A stretch of DNA of 64,000 bases from Clostridia bacterium (GTDB taxonomy: Bacteria; Bacillota; Clostridia; Monoglobales; Monoglobaceae). The notes under the pieces are model-generated. The model was not told the origin of the DNA, ran no database searches, and saw only the letters and a list, made by a program, of their open reading frames with translations. Made by a program: the position numbers and the translations under genes. Numbering within the stretch: position 1 is the first letter of the stretch; each line of letters begins with the position of its first letter. Below are positions 42,920 to 51,263 of this stretch, one piece after another. The stretch lies in assembly GCA_017409575.1 (NCBI GenBank), contig JAFQSM010000089.1:62001-126000 (forward strand), written 5' to 3'.

Positions 42920-44266
42920 ATGACGGACTCACAAGAAAAATTGACTAAAGATATAGTTAATTTATATTCATTTGTCAGGAATGTATTTTTTGAAGAAATG
43001 GATAAGTCAACACTGATGCATCGCGTAAATAGAAAGGAGAGTATGTTTTTAGAAAGGCAAGGCCTGCACTTTAATATGCTTGATGATTATGCTAAGAAAA
43101 CTATTTCACACTATGTAGATGAATATTTTGGGGATTATAAAGTCAGTGCTAAAATATTTAATAAATACGAGACTGAGCAAAAGAAACATCTCGTTGATTT
43201 AAATGAAAGCATTAATGTGTTAAAAGAAAAAACTACAAGACAAATATATGAAATATTTTTCAGATTATCAGGGCAAGAGAAATCATATATCGAAACAGTT
43301 GTTAATCTTGAAAATGCCGTTAATGAAGTGATAAGAAACACAGAAAAATCTATCAAAAATACAATTAGACAAATTGGATATTCTATGCTATTATATGATT
43401 ATGAGAAAAAGGGATTTAATAAGTATCGATTGATTTCAAACGATGATGCGTGCGATGAATGTAAGGAAAGAGGCTCTCATACATATCAGCTTGATAAACT
43501 ATCTGATATAGAATTTGCACATCTTGTTCATCCAAACTGCAAATGCACTGTGGAAATCATTGATGACCAAAACAGGATTATGGCAATAATTGATGATAAA
43601 GCCGTTGAAGAACAATTGCAGATATTAAGTATTACCAAAGGTGATGATTTTTGGGATTATTTACACAAATTGTATTCCCCATTAAATATTATTTCAGACA
43701 CCGATAACTTTAGTGATTTAATGTCAATACTTCTTAAACTAAGTGGAAGAGAAATTGAAAGTCTGATTTTAAATAAACAATTTCACAAGCTTGTTTGGTT
43801 AATTGGGGCTGAGACATATTTGAAATCTAAAGAATACTATACTTCTGCACAATTATTAAAACATTCGTTGTTAAAAAGTCCATCAGATCAGTATATGGAT
43901 AATTCATCAAGACTTGCTGGGTTAATAAAACCGGATGCAGAATTTTTGGCAGAGTTGGATAAAAAAATAGTAAGTAGCAATGGTAAAGAATTAAGTGACA
44001 CATTGTATGTAAGTTTTTTAGATGGAGATTTATATTATTCGATACATAAAGCAAACATTAAAGTAAAAGGTTATAAAATGGATAATGGGAATTGGAAGAT
44101 ATCTGGTGTGCTTGATGATGAATATGATTATACAGAAATTATGACCTTTATGGAAGGTAAAAACGCAACATTAGGAACCATAGCAAATGATGTTGCAGTA
44201 ATATCACAGTTAATTGATGCAATAAATCCGTATCATATTTATGTTAATTTTGAAATGGAAAGATAA
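42920..44266 (+). CDS. MuF-like (phage minor head) protein with unknown C-terminal domain
   Basis: The 448-residue protein (451 with the in-frame ATG at 42911) is helical at the N-terminus. Near residues 160-215 it has NTEKSIKNTIRQIGYSML, KYRLISNDDACDECKERGSH and FAHLVHPNCKCTVEII. This is the zinc-type CxxC...HPNCxC motif of the Mu F/SPP1 gp7 minor head proteins. The C-terminal 120 residues (DGDLYYSIHKANIKVKGYKM, then NWKISGVLDDEYDY and GTIANDVAVISQLIDAINPY) form a separate domain that I do not recognise. MuF-like domains occur in phage heads and also as carriers of toxin domains. No other phage genes are nearby. Base composition is more AT-rich than its neighbours. Confidence 0.6.
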   Translation: MTDSQEKLTKDIVNLYSFVRNVFFEEMDKSTLMHRVNRKESMFLERQGLHFNMLDDYAKKTISHYVDEYFGDYKVSAKIFNKYETEQKKHLVDLNESINVLKEKTTRQIYEIFFRLSGQEKSYIETVVNLENAVNEVIRNTEKSIKNTIRQIGYSMLLYDYEKKGFNKYRLISNDDACDECKERGSHTYQLDKLSDIEFAHLVHPNCKCTVEIIDDQNRIMAIIDDKAVEEQLQILSITKGDDFWDYLHKLYSPLNIISDTDNFSDLMSILLKLSGREIESLILNKQFHKLVWLIGAETYLKSKEYYTSAQLLKHSLLKSPSDQYMDNSSRLAGLIKPDAEFLAELDKKIVSSNGKELSDTLYVSFLDGDLYYSIHKANIKVKGYKMDNGNWKISGVLDDEYDYTEIMTFMEGKNATLGTIANDVAVISQLIDAINPYHIYVNFEMER

Positions 44267-44277
44267 AGGTGGACAAA

Positions 44278-44723
44278 ATGAAAAAAAGTGTAGTTTTAAC
44301 TATTTTTTTTGTAGCGATACTATTTTTGACGTCTTGCGGAAGTAAATTAAATCCTACATGGTATCCATTAGGACCGGGGAAGGATACTGTTTATATTGTG
44401 GGTGACGGTAAATTTAGTTTGGGGAAAACTACTGTTGGAACTCACTTATCAATGCATACAAGTGAATACGATACTAACGATGACGTTTTATTAGCGTTTG
44501 TCAATAAATATAAAAAGAAAAATGATAAGTTTTATGTATATTCAGATGAGGGATATTGCATTGTAGATATAAAAAAAATACAGCTAATCTTTTGATTACT
44601 GTTGAAAAACAATATTATTCTAATTTGGTTGGAGAAAACGAAGCAGTTACTTATCTGTTGTCGTATGATGATTTCTCGAATGAAGATAAAAAGGTTTTTG
44701 ATAAGATGGTAAAGGCAAAATAA
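44278..44723 (+). CDS. Small lipoprotein, frame interrupted at an A8 slippery tract
   Basis: The lipoprotein signal is MKKSVVLTIFFVAILFLTSC (lipobox LTSC). In frame it stops at 44595 after 105 residues. A one-base (-1) shift at A8 (44571-44578) continues the protein as NTANLLITVEKQYYSNLVGE, ending KMVKAK at 44723, about 148 residues. The sequence A-AAA-AAA at the right frame is a classic -1 slippery heptamer. The gene starts 11 bases after the MuF-like gene, so the two are a pair. A partner-type (immunity or anchoring) role is possible but unproven. Confidence 0.6.
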
Positions 44724-44742
44724 CAATACTAAAACTAAAAAA

Positions 44743-44783
44743 ACTCTCATATATTGAAAGTAGTAATAACAATATATGGGAGT
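44743..44783 (+). promoter_or_regulatory. Hairpin covering the spoIIID Shine-Dalgarno
   Basis: The 14-base arms 44743-44756 (ACTCTCATATATTG) and 44770-44783 (CAATATATGGGAGT) pair fully in RNA with one U-G pair and a 13-base loop. The right arm includes GGGAG, seven bases before the spoIIID ATG at 44790, so a transcript that contains both arms would hide the ribosome-binding site. The left arm also contains CATATATT, similar to a sporulation-sigma -10 box. Confidence 0.7.
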
Positions 44784-44789
44784 GATTTG

Positions 44790-45056
44790 ATGAGCACTGA
44801 TACCATAGAGGAGAGAACGGTAAACATCGCAAAATACATACTTGAAACAAAAAGCACTGTCCGAGAGGCAGCTAAAAAATTTGGAATATCTAAATCAACC
44901 GTACATAAAGATATTACAGAAAGGCTTAAGAAGATAAATTTAGGGCTTGCTAAAAATGTAGAAGAGGTTCTTCAGGAAAACAAAAGCGAAAGGCACATAC
45001 GGGGTGGAATTGCAACCCGTGAAAAATATAAAGCGCAAAATAAAAATAGCAAATAA
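44790..45056 (+). CDS. spoIIID: Sporulation transcription factor SpoIIID
   Basis: The 88-residue DNA-binding protein matches Bacillus SpoIIID: TIEERTVNIAKYILETKSTV, REAAKKFGISKSTVHKDITE (the helix-turn-helix) and SERHIRGGIATREKYK. It controls mother-cell gene expression after SigE becomes active. The start at 44790 follows GGGAG. A longer in-frame start at 44754 is inside the hairpin. Bases 44845-44897 recur exactly at 42586-42638. A terminator follows at once. Confidence 0.95.
   Translation: MSTDTIEERTVNIAKYILETKSTVREAAKKFGISKSTVHKDITERLKKINLGLAKNVEEVLQENKSERHIRGGIATREKYKAQNKNSK
44845..44897 (+). repeat. 53-bp direct repeat, copy 2 (within spoIIID)
   Basis: The intact gene copy of the repeat described at 42586-42638. 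The two copies lie 2259 bases apart in the same orientation and bracket the MuF-like gene and the lipoprotein. Confidence 0.93.
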
Positions 45057-45091
45057 AAAAATAAGCTGTGATGTTTCACAGCTTATTTTTT
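45055..45091. terminator. Bidirectional terminator after spoIIID
   Basis: AAATAAGCTGTGA with TCACAGCTTATTT, TGTT loop, flanked by A and T runs. Confidence 0.9.
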
Positions 45092-45332
45092 AAATTTCAA
45101 AATCCTTTGCAGATAATTTGACAGTGCTTAGATTGTGCTTTTTTTGAGGACGGTTTAACAAATGGTTGAAAGCATAGCGCTTGCAACTAAAGTCAGGAGA
45201 TACCATACCTTTTTTTATGCAGATAAAATCTTCTGATGAGTGAAGTTTTATTGCAAATTTGCAGGTCGCACAAATGTTTGATACTGCATCATTTTTATCT
45301 GACAAAACTTTTCTCTTTTTCTTAAAAAACAT
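45090..45332 (-). CDS. Small Cys-motif protein of unknown function
   Basis: The 80-residue protein starts MFFKKKRKVLSDKNDAVSN and has a four-cysteine motif, ICATCKF, FICIKKG and FSCKRYAF, a plausible zinc site. The C-terminus is basic. The strong GGAGG ribosome-binding site supports a real gene. It converges on spoIIID and shares its terminator. I cannot name a family. Confidence 0.7.
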   Translation of the reverse strand: MFFKKKRKVLSDKNDAVSNICATCKFAIKLHSSEDFICIKKGMVSPDFSCKRYAFNHLLNRPQKKHNLSTVKLSAKDFEI

Positions 45333-45698
45333 TTTGCATGGCCTCCTTACATATCTTATAATTTATTATAAAATAAAACAAATAAAAAAGCAATATTTTT
45401 GTCGATTTATGTGCATAAACTATTGCTTAAAAATATCGAAAAAGTTGGAGCAAACTGCACAAAAAAATTCAAAAAACTCTTGACAAAATGACATAAATTG
45501 TTTAAAATTATAATGTATGCGGATAACAATTTAAACACTTTGAAAATTGGTTCTGCATGCAGTATTTTTGTTTATTGTTCTTTATAAAAATGTATTTCTT
45601 TGCAATAAATTTACACTTGGTTTGAGTGTTAAAGACCGGGCTTTCCGGTATAATTCTATGATTTAATCGTCAAATTTTTTTATTGGGAGGTGTTAGCT
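45333..45698. other. Intergenic region ahead of rny
   Basis: AT-rich with two small hairpins just before rny (ACACT...AGTGT near 45612-45629 and ACCGG...CCGGT at 45635-45649). A TTGACA at 45480-45485 lies 23 bases from a TATAAT at 45509-45514, too far for a standard promoter. No gene is visible. Confidence 0.5.
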
Positions 45699-47270
45699 AT
45701 AGACGGATTACAGATTGCAGTATTCGCAGGTATTATTATTGTAGCAATCGTAGCAGTTTTTGCTGCGTTCAGATACGGATATTCATATCGTCGCAAGGTT
45801 GCGGAAATAAAAATAAGCAGTGCCGAAGAAGAAGCAAACAGAATTATTGAAGGTGCAAAATCTAAAGCAGTAAAAGATGCAGAAAATACAAAAAAAGAAA
45901 AACTTTTAGAAGCAAAAGAAGAAATACATAAAGAACGAAACGAACTTGATAAGGAAATAAAAGAAAGAAGAAACGAACTCCAGCGACAGGAACGCAGAGT
46001 TCAGCAAAAAGAAGATGCGATTGATAAAAAAATCCAGCTTCTTGAGAAAAAGGAAGAACAGGTTCAAAATAAAATAGCTGAAGTAGACGAACTTAAGGAA
46101 GAAGTTGAAAGAGTTAAAAAACTTCAGATGTCACAACTTGAAAAAGTTGCTGAGCTTACAGCAGAAGAGGCAAAAGACCTCATCTTAAAACAGGTTGAGA
46201 TTGATGCCCGTCATGATGCGGCTGTTTTGGTAAAAAGTATTGAGGACCAGGCAAAAGAAGAGGCTGATGCAAAGGCTCGCAACATTATCACAGGTGCAAT
46301 TCAGCGTTGTGCCGCTGACCATGTTGCCGAAACTACCGTATCGGTTGTGCAGCTTCCTAACGACGAAATGAAGGGAAGAATCATAGGTCGTGAGGGAAGA
46401 AACATTCGTTCAATCGAAACTCTTACAGGTGTTGACTTGATCATTGATGATACTCCTGAGGCAGTTATCCTTTCGGGATTTGACCCGGTAAGACGCGAAA
46501 TTGCAAGACTTTCGCTTGAAAAATTGATTGTTGACGGAAGAATTCATCCGGGCCGCATTGAAGAGACTGTTGAAAAGTCGAGAAAAGAAGTTGAAGCTAT
46601 AATCAAAAAGGAAGGCGAGCAAGCTACTTTTGATACAGGCGTTCATGGACTTCATCCAGAGATAATCAAACTTCTTGGAAGACTTAAATATCGTACAAGC
46701 TATGGACAGAATGTTCTTAAACATTCTATTGAGGTTTCGCATCTTGCGGGACTTATGGCTGCAGAACTTGGTGTTGATGTTGCTCTTGCAAAGCGTGCAG
46801 GATTGCTTCACGATATCGGTAAGGCTATTGACCACGAGGTTGAAGGTTCGCACGTTACAATAGGTGCGGATGTTGCCAAAAAGTACAAGGAGAATGACAA
46901 GGTTATCCATGCAATTATGGCACATCATGGCGATGTCGAGCCAAACTCGTGCGCAGCATGCCTTGTTCAGGCAGCAGACACTATTTCGGCTGCTCGTACC
47001 GGTGCAAGACGCGAAAATATCGAATCTTACATCAAGAGACTTGAGACACTTGAAGAAATTGCAAATTCGTTTGCCGGTGTTGAAAAGTCATTTGCTATTC
47101 AGGCAGGTCGTGAAGTCAGAATTATGGTTAAACCCGAAAAGGTTAATGATGATGAAACCATTCTTTTGGCAAAGGATATTGTTAAGAAAATCGAAAGTTC
47201 GATGGAATATCCCGGCCAGATTAAAGTCAATGTTATTCGTGAAATGCGAACAGTTGAATATGCAAAATAA
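45699..47270 (+). CDS. rny: Ribonuclease Y (probable ATA start)
   Basis: The 523-residue protein has an N-terminal membrane helix ([19 protein letters not shown]), a long coiled coil (residues about 30-190), a KH domain ([29 protein letters not shown]) and an HD domain ([36 protein letters not shown]). It is the endonuclease that initiates mRNA decay, anchored at the membrane. GGGAGG ends at 45690; the in-frame GTG at 45690 overlaps it, while ATA at 45699 is 8 bases downstream and gives the usual short N-terminus. A mutated ATG is likely. Confidence 0.92.
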   Translation: MDGLQIAVFAGIIIVAIVAVFAAFRYGYSYRRKVAEIKISSAEEEANRIIEGAKSKAVKDAENTKKEKLLEAKEEIHKERNELDKEIKERRNELQRQERRVQQKEDAIDKKIQLLEKKEEQVQNKIAEVDELKEEVERVKKLQMSQLEKVAELTAEEAKDLILKQVEIDARHDAAVLVKSIEDQAKEEADAKARNIITGAIQRCAADHVAETTVSVVQLPNDEMKGRIIGREGRNIRSIETLTGVDLIIDDTPEAVILSGFDPVRREIARLSLEKLIVDGRIHPGRIEETVEKSRKEVEAIIKKEGEQATFDTGVHGLHPEIIKLLGRLKYRTSYGQNVLKHSIEVSHLAGLMAAELGVDVALAKRAGLLHDIGKAIDHEVEGSHVTIGADVAKKYKENDKVIHAIMAHHGDVEPNSCAACLVQAADTISAARTGARRENIESYIKRLETLEEIANSFAGVEKSFAIQAGREVRIMVKPEKVNDDETILLAKDIVKKIESSMEYPGQIKVNVIREMRTVEYAK

Positions 47271-47290
47271 GGAGCCGGTTTGCTCCCAAG

Positions 47291-47317
47291 AAAAAGGCTG
47301 CTTTGGCAGCCTTTTTC
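47291..47317 (+). terminator. Terminator after rny
   Basis: AAAAAGGCTGC and GCAGCCTTTTT with a short loop. Confidence 0.9.
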
Positions 47318-47363
47318 TGACATTTTGAGACTAAATTTTGATTAGAATATTATCAGGTGGCAT

Positions 47364-48053
47364 ATGTATAAGTATTTGTTTTGGGATGTTGACGGAACAG
47401 TTCTTGATTTTCTTGCAGCAGAATCCTGCGCAATAAAGGCGCTGTTTAAAAAATATGAATTGGGTGAATGTACCGATGAAATGATAGAGGTATATTCCAA
47501 AATAAACAGCAAATATTGGGGATTTCTTGAGAAAAACAAAATGACCAAAAGTGAAATCCTTGTTGGTCGGTTTTTGGAGTTTTTTGACCTTTTTGGAATT
47601 GACCGGGATTTGGCAGAGACTTTTAACAAGGACTATCAGGAGGAACTTGGCGAATATATTGTGTTTGTGAAAGATGCAGAGGAAGTTCTTTTGGACGAAA
47701 AAGGCAAATATATGCTTGTTGCAGTTACAAACGGAACTAAAGTTGCACAAAAGAAAAAGCTTAGCCGATCGGGGCTTGACAAAGTTTTTGATGCAGTTTT
47801 TATTTCGGAAGATGTGGGTTTTGAAAAACCGAATATCGAATATTTTGAGTATATATTTGAGAAATTGAATATAGAGGACAAAAAGGAAGTCTTGATTATT
47901 GGTGATTCGCTCACCAGTGATATGAAGGGCGGAGTTTTGGCAGGTATTGATACTTGTTGGTATAATCCGCTGCATAAACCCAATAATCTGGATATAAATA
48001 TAACTTATGAAATTGACGAACTTGTTAAACTTAAAGAAATCTTAAGTTTATAA
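47364..48053 (+). CDS. HAD hydrolase, YjjG-type noncanonical pyrimidine nucleotidase
   Basis: The 229-residue phosphatase has HAD motif I FWDVDGTVLDF, motif II VAVTNGT, the Lys in GFEKPN and motif IV IIGDSLTSDMKGG. The cap is of the helical YjjG kind (AESCAIKALFKKYEL). It removes phosphate from pyrimidine or other nucleotides, with a house-cleaning role. It begins a cluster with ymdB and pgeF. Substrate is inferred from YjjG resemblance. Confidence 0.85.
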   Translation: MYKYLFWDVDGTVLDFLAAESCAIKALFKKYELGECTDEMIEVYSKINSKYWGFLEKNKMTKSEILVGRFLEFFDLFGIDRDLAETFNKDYQEELGEYIVFVKDAEEVLLDEKGKYMLVAVTNGTKVAQKKKLSRSGLDKVFDAVFISEDVGFEKPNIEYFEYIFEKLNIEDKKEVLIIGDSLTSDMKGGVLAGIDTCWYNPLHKPNNLDINITYEIDELVKLKEILSL

Positions 48054-48083
48054 TGAATTTTAAATTGAAAGGTAGCAAAAGCC

Positions 48084-48869
48084 ATGAGAATTCTTGCAGT
48101 TGGGGATATAGTAGCAGCAGACGGCAGAGAGTTTGTTTATAACAATCTGGGTAGAATAAAGAGAAAATATAACATAGATTACTGCATTGCAAACGGAGAG
48201 AATACGGCAAATACCAACGGAATAACAGTTGATATTGCTAATTCGCTTATAAATTCCGGCGTAGATGTAATAACCTTGGGAAACCACACATTTTCCAACA
48301 AAGAATATAAGGCTGTGCTTGATGACATACCGCGAGTTGTGCGTCCGGCGAATCTGCCCCCCGAAACTGAAGGAATGGGATATTTTGTTGAAGATTTGGG
48401 GAATGTCCGGATTGCTGTCATAAATGCAATAGGCAGAATTCATATGGACCCTGTTGACTGTCCGTTCAGGGCTACAGAGAAAATTCTTCGGGAGATTGAA
48501 AACGAGGCGGATGTAATAGTTGTTGATTTTCATGCAGAGACTACAAGCGAAAAATTGGCATTCGCAAATTATTTTGACGGCAAAGCTGATATTGTGTTTG
48601 GTACGCACACTCATGTCCAGACTGCAGATAATCATATTTTGCCGAATGGAACAGCCTATATAACCGACTTGGGAATGACGGGTGTAAGAGACTCGGTTCT
48701 GGGTGTGAAAAAGGAAATAATAATGGACCTTTTTTATACACGAAAAAAATTCAGATTTGAAAAAGCAGAGGGCGAAGTTTGGTTTTCGGGTGTTGTTTTT
48801 GATTTTGATGAAAAAACCGGGAAGACCACTTCAATTGAAAGATTATATTTTCCTGCAAGTGGGATTTAA
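48084..48869 (+). CDS. ymdB: YmdB family metallophosphoesterase
   Basis: The 261-residue protein has the calcineurin-like metal ligands of the TIGR00282/YmdB family: LAVGDIVAADGRE, CIANGENTANTNG, TLGNHTFSN, VVDFHAETTSEK and VFGTHTHVQTADN. In Bacillus, YmdB hydrolyses 2',3'-cyclic nucleotides and affects sporulation and biofilm decisions, and its gene follows rny as here (with one gene inserted). AAAGGTAG is the ribosome-binding site. Confidence 0.93.
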   Translation: MRILAVGDIVAADGREFVYNNLGRIKRKYNIDYCIANGENTANTNGITVDIANSLINSGVDVITLGNHTFSNKEYKAVLDDIPRVVRPANLPPETEGMGYFVEDLGNVRIAVINAIGRIHMDPVDCPFRATEKILREIENEADVIVVDFHAETTSEKLAFANYFDGKADIVFGTHTHVQTADNHILPNGTAYITDLGMTGVRDSVLGVKKEIIMDLFYTRKKFRFEKAEGEVWFSGVVFDFDEKTGKTTSIERLYFPASGI

Positions 48870-48884
48870 GTTGGGTGATGTTTG

Positions 48885-49688
48885 ATGTCAATTGAAAAGA
48901 TTGAAGACAGGGTATATCTTAAAAGCAGTCTTTTGGACAATTCTGATATAACGCACTTTTTTACTACCAAAGCAGGTGGCTACAGTACCGGCAAGATAAG
49001 TGGTCTTAATCTTGGCTTTCGTGTTGGAGACGAGCACGAGACGGTCAGAAAAAATTATATGCAAATCTCGCAGGATTTTGATATTCCTTTTGAAAGAATA
49101 ATTGCGGCAAAACAAACACATTCTGATTTTGTAAGGATAGTAACAGATGAAGAAGCGGGGTTTGGGGTTGAAAGACTTGAAAAAACCTTTGAGTCTGACG
49201 GACTTGTTACAAATTGTATGAACCTGCCTATTATGGTTTTTTATGCGGATTGTGTGCCAATTTTGATGTTTGACCAAAGTGCAGGCGTTGTTGCGGCTGT
49301 GCATTCGGGCTGGAGAGGTACTGTTTCAAAAATTGCAGAAAAAGCGGTTTTGGTAATGCAACAAAAATTTGGCGCATCGCCCGGGAATATAAAAGCGGCA
49401 ATAGGTCCGTCAATAGGCAAATGTTGCTTTGAAACCGGCAAAGAGGTAGCTTGCAACTTTGAAAAAGACCTTGTGTGTGATTTAAACAATGGAAAGTTTA
49501 AGGTTGATTTGTGGGAAGCAAATAAGAGAATTCTTTTGAATTCGGGGTTGCTGGCACAAAATATAGATGTTTTGAGAATGTGCACAATGTGTCATTCGGA
49601 CCTTTTATATTCGTATCGTGTTGATGGTGATAAAACAGGCAGGATGGGTGCACTTATAATGATTAAGAATCGAATGCCTAAAGATTAA
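48885..49688 (+). CDS. pgeF: Peptidoglycan editing factor PgeF (YlmD/YfiH)
   Basis: The 267-residue protein has the Cu-oxidase_4 motifs, metal ligands in AKQTHSDFV, VAAVHSGWRGTVSKI (His) and MCTMCHSDLLYSYRVDG (Cys/His), with ADCVPILMFD in the middle. PgeF hydrolyses UDP-MurNAc-L-Ser, keeping D-Ala-type peptidoglycan precursors clean. An alternative TTG start at 48882 is three bases upstream. It is 15 bases after ymdB, the same transcription unit. Confidence 0.92.
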   Translation: MSIEKIEDRVYLKSSLLDNSDITHFFTTKAGGYSTGKISGLNLGFRVGDEHETVRKNYMQISQDFDIPFERIIAAKQTHSDFVRIVTDEEAGFGVERLEKTFESDGLVTNCMNLPIMVFYADCVPILMFDQSAGVVAAVHSGWRGTVSKIAEKAVLVMQQKFGASPGNIKAAIGPSIGKCCFETGKEVACNFEKDLVCDLNNGKFKVDLWEANKRILLNSGLLAQNIDVLRMCTMCHSDLLYSYRVDGDKTGRMGALIMIKNRMPKD

Positions 49689-49703
49689 AAAGGGATGAAA
49701 ATT

Positions 49704-51263
49704 ATGTGGAAAAAGCTTTTGATATTTATGATGAGTATTGCAATGCTGATTTGTTGCACGGGTTGCAATAAGGCAAAAATTTCTTTTAAGAATAACGATG
49801 CTCAAAGCAGTACTGTTGAACTGTCTGTGTTTTCTTACAAGCCTGATACCCTGTTCCCGATTGCCAGTGATAATGAGGCGAATATCCAAATGCTCAGTAT
49901 CGTTTATGAGGGACTTGTAGAGCTTAGTGATGAGCTTGTTCCGATTCCTATTCTTGCGGAGTCGTGGTCAGCATCCAACAATGCCCTTGAATGGAATATA
50001 AACCTGAAAAAGAATGTTTCGTGGCATGTTAATACAAGCAAGTTTTCTCCTGAGGATGTTGTTTATACTGTAAATAAAATAAAAGAGCTGGAGAAAAGTC
50101 CGTTTAAATACAATGTTTCAAATGTTAAAGAGGTACAAGTGACAGGGAAAAATCAGGTTAAATTTATCTTGGCAAAGCCTAATGCAAACTTTGTAAATCT
50201 TTTGTATTTCCCTATAGTAAAAAAAGAAAACAACGAAATTGATTTTGCAAACTTTAAACCAAACGGAACAGGAGCATACAAGTTTGAGGACCGAAGTGAA
50301 GGGAATGTTTATTACCTTGTTCAAAATTCAAACTGGTGGGGCGGAAAAGTAAATGCAGAGACCATAAAAGTAAAAATAATGCCAAGTAACGAAACGGCAC
50401 TTTATGCTTTTGGTTCGGGAAGTCTGGATTTTGTGCCTGCCGAAAATATGGATTGGGGCAAATATGTTGATCCGGCAAGCTCAGCATATACCAAAATAAA
50501 AACGCCGATTTATAATTTTTTAGGTATAAATCATAACAATAAAGTTTTGGCAAATGATGAGTTGAGGCGAGCGATTTCACTTGCTCTTGATCGTGATGAA
50601 ATATGCGAAGAGGCTCGTATGGGATATGCTCAGCCGGCAAATTCGCCGGTCAGGGCAGAGTGGAGTATTTGCGAAAATCAAAAGTTTGAGCATAAACAAA
50701 ATACAGTTGATGCAAAAAAAATATTGGAAGAAAGCGGCTGGACCTTTAAAAACAACACCTTCCAGAAAAATAGCGAGGGAGTAACCTATTCTGCTCGGTT
50801 TTCCATATTGATAAATGAAGAAAACACAACAAGAGAAAATATTGCGAGGATTATTGTAAAGAATCTTGAGGAATTTGGCGTTCACGCCGATGTGGCCAGG
50901 GTTTCTTATGATGAGTACCAAAAGCGTATAGCAGAGGGAAATTATGATGCTTTTATCGGCAGTATGGCACTCTCGCCCAATCTTGATTTTTCAGAGATTT
51001 TCGGCGATGGAAATGTGTTTTCATTTGAAGATGAAGAGTTAAAGTTTGTTATGTCTTCGATGCAAGCAAAAACTGATTTTGCAGAAATAAAGGCAGGATA
51101 TGCAGAGTTTATAAATCTTTTTGAACAATTAAATCCTGTTTTAGGACTGTTTTTTGAGGATTCGGTTATGCTTTACTCCAAAGAAATAAAAGATGAGATA
51201 AAACCTTGTTATTTTGATTTATACAGCGGTATAGGGTCAATCCGAAAGGGAGAAACAGAATAG
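49704..51263 (+). CDS. Extracellular solute-binding lipoprotein (oligopeptide type, SBP_bac_5)
   Basis: The protein, 519-522 residues depending on the start (ATG at 49695 or 49704), has a lipoprotein signal with lipobox CTGC and the OppA/DppA fold: VELSVFSYKPDTLFPIASDN, LVPIPILAESWS, DVVYTVNKIKE, and IAVSLALDRDEI-like segment (RRAISLALDRDEI). It would deliver peptides or similar ligands to an ABC importer, but no permease or ATPase genes are nearby, so it is an orphan receptor. Its stop overlaps the GTG of dinB by one base. Confidence 0.85.
   Translation: MWKKLLIFMMSIAMLICCTGCNKAKISFKNNDAQSSTVELSVFSYKPDTLFPIASDNEANIQMLSIVYEGLVELSDELVPIPILAESWSASNNALEWNINLKKNVSWHVNTSKFSPEDVVYTVNKIKELEKSPFKYNVSNVKEVQVTGKNQVKFILAKPNANFVNLLYFPIVKKENNEIDFANFKPNGTGAYKFEDRSEGNVYYLVQNSNWWGGKVNAETIKVKIMPSNETALYAFGSGSLDFVPAENMDWGKYVDPASSAYTKIKTPIYNFLGINHNNKVLANDELRRAISLALDRDEICEEARMGYAQPANSPVRAEWSICENQKFEHKQNTVDAKKILEESGWTFKNNTFQKNSEGVTYSARFSILINEENTTRENIARIIVKNLEEFGVHADVARVSYDEYQKRIAEGNYDAFIGSMALSPNLDFSEIFGDGNVFSFEDEELKFVMSSMQAKTDFAEIKAGYAEFINLFEQLNPVLGLFFEDSVMLYSKEIKDEIKPCYFDLYSGIGSIRKGETE

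Noticed and set aside
42920..44266. Prophage call for the 42.5-45 kb region
   Set aside because: Only one head-type motif is present, with no integrase, terminase, portal, tail or lysis gene.
45480..45514. TTGACA/TATAAT promoter for rny
   Set aside because: The spacer is 23 bases, well outside the usual 16-18.
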